Of a stretch of 64,000 bases of DNA, positions 50,301 through 60,222 are shown one piece after another (within the stretch, counting starts at the first letter, position 1; each line of letters starts with the position of its first letter). The DNA lies in contig NC_133396.1 of NCBI RefSeq assembly GCF_047511655.1, positions 134,487,490 through 134,551,489 of the forward strand, written 5' to 3'. Origin of the DNA: Castor canadensis (Eukaryota; Chordata; Mammalia; Rodentia; Castoridae). The notes under the pieces were generated by a model. That model was given only the letters and a program-made list of their open reading frames with translations. It had not been told where the DNA came from and did no database searches. The translations under genes and the position numbers were made by a program.

Positions 50301-53300
50301 CAATGTATATTATCATGACTTAAAGATAGTATTCATTTGTAATCTGGAGTAATGCCTACAGATAGGTGCATTTATTTTGCTCTATACTTATGGAGAAATC
50401 TGTGCATTCACTTATACACACCTACACAGTTATTGTAGGTCAGTCTATCTGCTTGTCACAGCAGTGTACTTACTGACACGGACGCATTTGGGAGGAGGGG
50501 ACCAGCCACTCTCTGTACACACAATTGTGTTCTCTCCATTTGGAAGACTATAACCAGGATAGCACTGAACTTTCACGGATTGATCCTGTACATATGTTCT
50601 TGGTGAAGATGGAGGAATTCCATTTTCCACATAATTGAAAACACATTGTCCTAAACAACAAGCCAATAATAAATGAAAAAGAGAAAAAATGAATTTGGCC
50701 AAAGTACTAAATTTAAAATGTTATCTTCCCAATATTGAAATGGATTGCATAACATTCAAAAGTAATGTGAAATTAAGAAAATCTAGAACTATTTGAAAAT
50801 GTTTGTTTTAAGAGAATGTTATTTTAGTTTTATAATTAAAACCTGTATAAATGCGAAATTATTCTCGTTAAGTCTCTACCTTCACTTTTCATGTGATTTT
50901 AGTGAAGAACTCATTATAAAAACAAAACTGTATGCTGTTGTTCCTACAACACTTCCTTTGGTCCCCCTTCTCTATTTTTTATATACTGGGTCTTACCAGG
51001 CGCCTCAGACTCACAGTCCTCTTGGCTCCATCTACTAAGTGCTGGAATTAAAGGTGTGCAGCACCACAACTGTCCTTTGGCACTATTTTTGTCATCCCAG
51101 ACATTTGTAATCACTTATGTGCTTTTCTCTCTCCACCCTTTGAAAGAACTGTATGCATGTAATTGTAAAGGCATTTACTTACTCTGGCATGGCACTGTGG
51201 GCACCCATCCTTCCTTCGTGCAGTAAATATATTCAAAGTACGAGTTTGAAGGAGTCACATAATTGTGATCACAGTAATACCCGTATCGTTTTCCTATAGG
51301 TTCTGGAAAATATGGTCTATGTCTGTCCTCATTATGTAGATGTCCATGTTTTATTTGTGGAAAATCACAAGATTTCACTTGCAAGAAGAAAAGTGTAAGC
51401 ACAAATCTTTTTAGCAAACAATCATATCAGACACAAATTATTTCATCAATTACCTTCCATTATTATCATAATCATACACATAGTATTAAGGTTTCAAAAC
51501 AAGCAAAATATAGAATTCAGATGACTGAGGTATGTAAGGTGGCCTTTGCTAATGAAGTTGGAATTTTATCTTGGGGGTCACCAGAGAAGTGAACTATCAA
51601 AATTTGTTAATATCCAAGTAACTAAAACTATGATAAACATTCATGTGTTTCCAGTTTTAATTGGAAAATTAGGTATTTTAAAATGTTGTAAAATATTTAA
51701 GATGATGCAAAATATAATGATATTTTATGTGTTATTCTTAAGTACTGAATAATTTTAACACTCATTTTAAGTGCTACATTATTATAATGACAGGTATACA
51801 TATGGTGTTTTCAAAAAAATTTCCTTTTAATGAGCTTCTTTAGAAATAAATAGCTTTCTAGATATCAGAATAGAATTCATTTATTTCCATGAAGTATTAT
51901 TCTATTTTAGAAAACCTTATGCACCATGTCTAAAAGAATCCCCATGAACACTTGCAAGCACACAGACACACACACAGGCACATGCACACACACACACACA
52001 CACACACATTTAGAGCCTCATGTGCAACACACATACACAAACATGAACACACACCCATAGATATACACAGAGACAAACACACACACACATAGTCAAACAC
52101 ACAGGCACACACATGCACACAATTTCTGAGGCACACACACAATAGACACATGCACATAGACACACATATGAACACACACCGATGTATTTACAGACACACA
52201 TGCACAAACACATTCCTAGACACACATGCACACAGATGAGTACACCAGTGTGCACAAACATGCACACACACACACTCACACAAATATTTTATGGCATTCT
52301 TATATTTATTTATAAATTTTCCTTTTTGCTTAATTACAAAATTTTTCAAAAAGTTCCTCCACACTGGTGATATGAATTATAAATGTTGGTCCTTTGCTAA
52401 CACTGTGTGTATTTCATTAACGAATGCTAGAGTATTTTACCTTTCTGGGTACACTCCCTTGATCCGTAGTCTTTATCCCTATCATTGACAAATGCATTGC
52501 CACTTTCATGAAGTTTCCACTGCTGAAATTAAAGTGCTTATTTAAGATTTACTTTCTTTCCTTTTAATGAGCATTTGCATTTTCCCACATCACTTTTTGT
52601 GGCAGGACTGAGGTATGAACTTAGAGGCTTTACACTGCAAAGCAGGTGTCCTACTGCTTAAGTCACACCTCCAGTCCATTTTCTTTGTCTGGTTATTTTG
52701 GAGATGGGATCTTGTGAACTATGTGCCCAAGATGGCCTCGACTGTGATAGCCCATATCTCAGCCTCCCAAGTAGCTAGGATTACAAGTTTTAGTCACCAA
52801 CACCCAGATTCCAAATGAACTCTTTTATTTTTTAAAGATTTAGATATTCTCAATTTACCCTTGATTTTTATGAATTGCATCATGCTATCAATAAGTGTGT
52901 CATATAATATTAACTGTGTTGGGCAATTTTGAGTCTTTGGATTACAGGAAGTGACATTTTAATAAATAAACGAAAACACCCATTCAGTTATAGAACATTG
53001 AAAACTTGTGTAAAATGCATAACAAATGTGATTATCTATCTCATAACTGTGTTTCATAGAACATCAATGAAAAGAAATAATCCACTGAGATGGCTTTTCA
53101 AAGTGCAGAATGAAACATAGTTACAAATTGGCATCATTATAACAGGCTTGAGCCACTTTGCTACTCTTCTGTCTTGGGTGGAAACAACTTGGTAGCTGGA
53201 CACACAGCATAGTATTCCCATAGGGTGTGATCAGCAGAGTTGGACAGTCCTTAGATCAGATTGGTTCTACTTCTTACACTCCTAACAATACAGTTTATGG

Positions 53301-56300
53301 CCTCATCATTAACTATGTGGTTCCATCACAGTGTTGAATCACCCTGATCATAAAATTTAGTAAAATATTTGCTAGCTTTTCGGTGTTGTAAATATATCTG
53401 AACTAAGTAGCTCATTTCTTGGACACAAACTTAGCATCTGAGGATTGTCACTGATAAATTCCATCTTACTAAATCCAACCTTGCACACAGGATTCTCTCT
53501 GTGCTAATGAAGATTCACTTTCATCCTCCTTTGAAGGGGGCGCTGTTTCTCAACCTCCCTCCCTTGCTGGAGTGAGGTTTTCTCTCTCACTCCTTGGTTA
53601 TTACTGGACCTAACTGGGCTTAACTGGGGGCAACTGGAGATTTTAGAGAAGATATAGAATAGACAGACAGATAGAAAGAAATTTCGGATCAGGTGTGTTG
53701 TATGCTAGGCTGGAGACACACAACCCTCATTGCTTCTTTTTCTCTATCTTGATTCTTTAAAGCCTTGCTCCTTGCAGTTCTTTAAAACCTTGCTTCTAAA
53801 GCCTGATCATATTAGTCACTAAAGTATTCACTGTTTTTGTTGCTTTTGTGAATCTGTCTGAACTAGGCAGTTCATTGCTTGGACCCAAGCCTACCATCTG
53901 AGGGTCATCACTGCTAAATTCAATCTTACTAAATTCAACTTGACACAAGGATTCTTTGAATAATCTGTCCTAATGTAGGCTCACTTTCACCATCCTTTGT
54001 GTCATTCCAGTTGTGAATTTATGTGTATGTCTCCTAAAACATTAAATTATTTGATAACACAAGTAAATAATGAAGCAGGCCTGAAAAGAAAGTGCTATGT
54101 CTGATAATCAGATAAGGTTATTTAATGAAATTGTAAACAAATAAAACATGCAATTGGTCAATTTTTTGTCATGTCTGTGAGAACTTCAGAAAGTCCATAG
54201 TGAAATTACTTTGTTGAAGTCTAGGTGTAGTTTACCCACAGTTGATCTATAAAAGCTGGCTAAGTTAGTACAACTAAAACTGCTGGCCATACTATTTTTA
54301 AGAAACTATGAGACTCTAAAGAATAGAAAATACAGTCTGGCTAAGAATTTCAGGGTTCAAGAAGTGGCACTTCATTGTGCTATTTGAATTCTGTGTTGAA
54401 CTCCTCTGTATCTTACATGCAGCACTGGAGAAAAATACACTGAGGAGTGATATCAGGAACCAATAAAGAAAGCAATACAAAGAGGAGCATATCTCTTTAA
54501 CCCAAGGGCCAGTAAGCAGCAACCTAGCAAGACAAAAAACTTTTTGCAACAAGATATGGCCTAATCTAGAAAAGACATCAGTGTCCATCCTCTGTACTCT
54601 TTGATACAAGAGACAACCCACATATTGGGGTGGCAAGACCGCACTTCACGTTCATAGCCAGTACTAAGTGGGAACATCATCATGGTAATGGAGACATGCT
54701 AAATAGGAATTTTAAATAAAATGTGCATTTCAAATATAATACAACACCCGATATGACTACAATAAAATTAGATCATTCATAAAATAAGGATCAGTAAATT
54801 TTCAAATAGAAAAATTAATAAAATGTGCACTGACATGACAAATATGTCTTGATTGAAAATCTTTCAAAAAACAAGAAGAATTGTGGAACTGAGAATAAAA
54901 TAGAATTAAAAAAAATAATCCTCAGTGTTGGAATAAGAGTGTGGAGAAGACATAGGGAGGATTGTGGCTCCAGGCCAACCTGGAAAAAAGAGATTATGGG
55001 ACCCTTTCTCCAAAATAACTAGAGGTGTGACTAAGTAGGTGTGACTCAAGTAGTAGAGAATCTACTTTGCAAGCACAAAGCTCTTAGTTCAAACCCAAGT
55101 GCCTATCACTCCACCAATTTGTGGAAAGAAGATTTGGGTTTTTTTTTGAAAAGATAAATAATATAACATTAGCTTGAATAACCACGGAAAAATGAAAGAA
55201 CACACAAATAAAATCAGAGATGAAAGAACACATTAAAATTGATATCACAGTATTCTATTACAACCATGAACTGACAAATTGGAAAATGTATAATGAATTT
55301 CTGGACATATATGCTCTACCACAAATGAACGGAAAGGACATAAAGAATTGCTGATTGACAAATATCAAACAGTGAGACTGATTCTGTAAAAAATAAAAGT
55401 ATCTGCTAATGAAAATACCAGGACTAGATGGCATCATTACTTAATTCTACCAAGCATTTAATGCAGAACTAACACCAGATCTTTCCAAAGTTTTCCAAGG
55501 GTGAAAGGGAGTGGGAGCCTTCCAAATATATTCAATGAGGCCTGCATTACCTGGATACAAAAAAAAAAAAGATACAGCAGAAAAGAAATCTTTTGGCCAA
55601 TATCTCCAATGAACATAGATACAGACATTATCAACAATATACTCACAAATAAGGTATAAATCACATTAAAAAGATCATTTCCCATGATGCAAGAATGTTC
55701 AGCATATGAGCATCAATAAACACAATGCATCATATCAACAGAATGAGGGAGAATACCATATGACCATTTAATAGATGCACAAAAACATTTGACAAAACTG
55801 AACATCCCTTCATCATAAAAACCCAGAACACACATGAAAGGGTCACACCTCAACATAATAAAGTTATGTGTGACAAGCTCACAGCCAGCATCATACTGAA
55901 AGCTTGAAATATTTCTTCTAAGACCCCAAACAAGGAAAAGATGTCCACTCTCATTGCTTTTAATCAATGTAGTACTGGAACTTTCAGACAAAATATTAGG
56001 CAAGAGAAAGAAATAAAAGGCATGCAAATAGGAAAGAGGAAGTTAAATTACCACTTCTTGAAGATGATGTAATTCTACATAAAATAATTACAGACTCTAC
56101 CTAAAGAGTATTATAACCAATAAATGAATTCAGTAAATTTCAAGAGAAAATCAACACATAAGAAATCAGTACCTTTATGGCTAGAGATGATGAGAATTTC
56201 CCCACTGCAGAGGAACTAATACAGCGACAGAGGTCAATATGAGAAGGGGATCAGGAACTAATGAAAGATCAGGTAGAGATGAATCAACTTGAGATATAAC

Positions 56301-59300
56301 ACATTTGTATATGGAAACAATGCTTAGAATCTCTGTATAGAATCCTTATCTCAACTAGCAAAAATGCTTTGTTTTTCTTATTATTGCTTATACTTTCTCT
56401 TCAACAAAATTAGAGATAAGGGCAGAACAGGTTCTGCCTGGAAGTGAGGTGGAGGAGAGGGAGGACGTGGGGGGTGGGGGGGATAAATGGCCCAAACAAT
56501 GTATGCAAATATGAATAACTAATTAAAAAAAGAAATCAGTACCATTTTATACACCAATAGTGAACAATCATGAAAACATTTCCATTCATAATGTGTATAA
56601 AAGTAACAAGAATTAATCTAACTATGGAAGTGAAAGGCCTCTATGATGAAAATTATAAGAAGCTGATAAAAAAAATTGACGAACACACACACAGAATGAA
56701 CATATCTTTCATGTTCAGTGATTAGAAGATTTCTATTGTGATGTGTTCACACTACCCAAACTGATTCACAGACTTAGGTACAGTTCCATATAACATCAAT
56801 GGCACTTCTCAAACAATTCTAAAACTTATACTGAATCAGAACACACAGCCAAATAAGTCTTGAACTAAAGAAAAAAAAACTGAAAAATGTCAGAATACTT
56901 GATTCCTCCACTTGCTACTACATCATACTAACCAAGCAGCATGGCCTGCCATAAAGTGTGACATCAGACCAATGGGACAGAATACATATCACAGTAAAAA
57001 ACCCACATACACACAGCTAACTGAAAATATTAAAAACTGTCACACATTTTTAAAAGAATTGGACTTTTCACTTTAATGTTTTAGTTTTGTGATCATTTAT
57101 TGCCAACTAACTTGGTAATGTAGATGATAAATGGGTGTGACTTAAACATGAGGGGGCTGGCCTCAACATCTCGTACACTATTTCTACTTAGAGCATGCAT
57201 TTGAATTACATAGATAGAAAGCTACGTTATTAGTACATCCACTTAGACACAATTGGAACTAAATATCAAATGTCTAATAACAGAAGCAAGTGCTCCTGTA
57301 TTAATCTGTATTTAACCCTGATGATAGAATTATTGTTTTAAAAATCTAGATCATAGCAGGATGTACAGGACAGTACTGTACTCACTGGTGGAAATGCACA
57401 CAGGGGAAGTGGACCATCCCCTTTCTGTACATGAGATGGTTTTCTCATTGTCTTGAAGGCTGTAGCCATGATTGCAAAGAATTAGTACAGTGTCCCCTTC
57501 CAGGTGTGTTTTTCCTGAAGATATAGAATGACCATTTTCCACAAAAGGAAAAAAACACATTCCTAAAAGAAAAATATGATTAGTATGCTATATCAATGTT
57601 GCTAAAATGTATAATTGCATTTTAGAACATTTTAAAAAATACCAACTTTTCAAAACTGAGGTCAAATATAAAAAAGTTTTGAATGAATTTAGGTCATGCT
57701 GCTATATGTGATTTATTCTTATATTAGAACAGAGATTAGTTTTTCATGCTGCTGTTGCATGGTTTTTATAATTTAATATTTGATAATTATAAATTCTTTT
57801 AAATACAAAACTGTCTTAAATACCAATTTCTCTCTTATTTCTCATAAGTATTTCTAACAGGAGGGGATAACTCTCATTATTTCATTGGCTAAGGTTTTCT
57901 GTCTTCCACTGTTTTTCTCTTTTGATACACCTGTCACCACCCAGATCTGCTCCATACTTTCACTGAAGTATTAATATAGATAACAATTTTAAGGATGAAA
58001 GAAGTGATTTATGGATAATATAAAAGTGGAAAACCTCCTCATGCAATAGTTGATAGAATGGTTAATTCAAAACAGAATGCATATGCAAAATGACTTTTCT
58101 TTCAAATGAAAAACATGGTCACTATAAAATCAATATTTGTAAAAACTGTTAGTCATTAAATATATTCATCATAACTTTTTAAAATTAAAATATTTCAGTA
58201 TGCAGAGCACTGTCAGACTGTATTTCAAGTTGAAATATTTATTCTGTTCTCTACTGGTTTTCAGAAAAGACATCTCATAAAAGATGACTGCCAGATCCCC
58301 ATTGCTGGCTCCGTTAGTCCCTGTGCCCGTGGCTGTGGAGACCCCATTATCCCCTCTTATAAGTTCTTCTCTTTTCACTGAGTCTCCGTTATACTTGGGA
58401 CATGTACTCACTGAGACACTTTGGTGTTGGTGACCATCCTTCTTCTGTGCATGTTATTTGAGTCCAAAATGATTTTGAAGGAGATACAAAATTATATTCA
58501 CAGGAGTAGTAGAAAAATTTCCCAGTAGAAACTGGGAAAGATGGTTTATATTTCTTCTCATCATACAGAATTCCATGGTTTATTTGTGGAAAATCACAAA
58601 GCCCCACTGGGAAAAGTAAAACAAATCCAAAGAAGTAAATGGTGGTCTGCATTAGTGAATCCTTAAGTCATATTTAATCACCTCATTGATGATCTTTTTC
58701 CTCTTATTTATCTTAACTACATGTAACTCAAATGCCTTCTAGCGTGCCTTCATGTACCTCACATACATGTATGAAAGTGTCCAAATGCAGCCTATTGTTT
58801 TACACAATTAATATACACTAAAAGAGTACATGTGTATTTGAGGACATAATTTTCAATAAATATGAAATTAACATTTGGAAGTAATATGAAGCATTACCTT
58901 TTTGGCAGGCCTTCAAGAAGAAACCCCATACAAAAATTTAAGAAAAGAGTCAAGAAGGAAGTCATATGTGGTATGTGGTGGTGGGAAGATGGGGTTGTGC
59001 TTACCTTTCAATGCACTTCCTTTGTTCTTTCAAATGACAACAATATATACACCTACCAAAATTTTTCTTCTCTATTTTTTGCTATATATTAGAGATGTGG
59101 GGTTGGTAGTATTGTTTATTAATGTCATCATTTTGATTTTTTGTGGTTACAAGGTCAATTAAATTTTATCCAGAATATTTTAAAATACAAAGAATCACTA
59201 AGAACAATCCATCAAAATAAAACTGTAGCTAAATTCTGATGAAATTTTTTTATGAATAAATTTTTCTCTAGCATAATATGTATAGGTGGAGGTGTATATG

Positions 59301-60184
59301 TGATATACATGCATTATGGTGCAAGAGGTGCAAGATCTGTCAGGACAATTTACAAAATGTATAAAATCATTATACCTTTGTACTTGTTTTTGTACGTATC
59401 TTTGTATGTTATTAGTAGACTTTGCTTTTCAGAACAGGTAATTACAGATAAGTTAAGTAGAAGGTAACAGCATTTCCCATTCCCCAGCCCCAACCCAAAG
59501 CTTTCCCATCATCAGTGTCATTATCATTAAAAGCTTAGGACTTAACTAGACAGTTATGCGCTCCAGGTTTGGAGTACTGTATTTTCAACACTTTTTTCTT
59601 TTTTTGTAGCTCAAGATATTGCCTTCGTATGTTGCTACTTAATAAGAAATAGTTTTCTCTTTTTCTTTGGAAAACATTGTGTACAAATTCAGCTCAGAAA
59701 TCTAGGAAATAATTCTTTTTCACTTATCTGCAGGTAATCTCCAATATTGCACATTATTTGAAACTATGAATTTCTGTGGTATTTAGCCTTCTGAAATCTG
59801 AAGTTTTTTATCTAACTGTTTAAATTTGACATTAGATAGTTTTGGAGAAGCTCTTCAGTTCTAGACCTCCGTGTGTACTCTTACCTACAGTACTGGATTT
59901 TTATGCATTATGCGTACACATACTTCTCAATTCAGAATAACATGGCTTCTATCCTCCAATTTTATTCTACCCATTGTTAAAAATGCATTCCACAGCATAC
60001 ATCAAATACTCTTGTGTGCTTCACCAGTAGTGCTAGCTAGGAAGATTTATTTCTCTTGACAATTCTCCCAGCATCCACTCCAAAGTGCAGGTCATTATTT
60101 ATTTCTATCAGCTCTACATTCTGAGGGCACCTTAGGAATACATTTCTTATGGGATGCACACACATGCACACATACACACACACA

Positions 60185-60222
<38 letters not shown>

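Larger units (their letters stand above)
54870..57010 (+). mobile_element. Old LINE-1 remnant in gene B intron 3
   Basis: Diverged LINE-1 ORF2 in plus orientation (for example 55400-56160 and 56600-57000). It contains an ID-like SINE at about 55015-55115 and a younger LINE-1 3' insertion at 56174-56530. In gene A only the last part remains (about 3680-4010), because about 2 kb is missing there. Confidence 0.72.
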
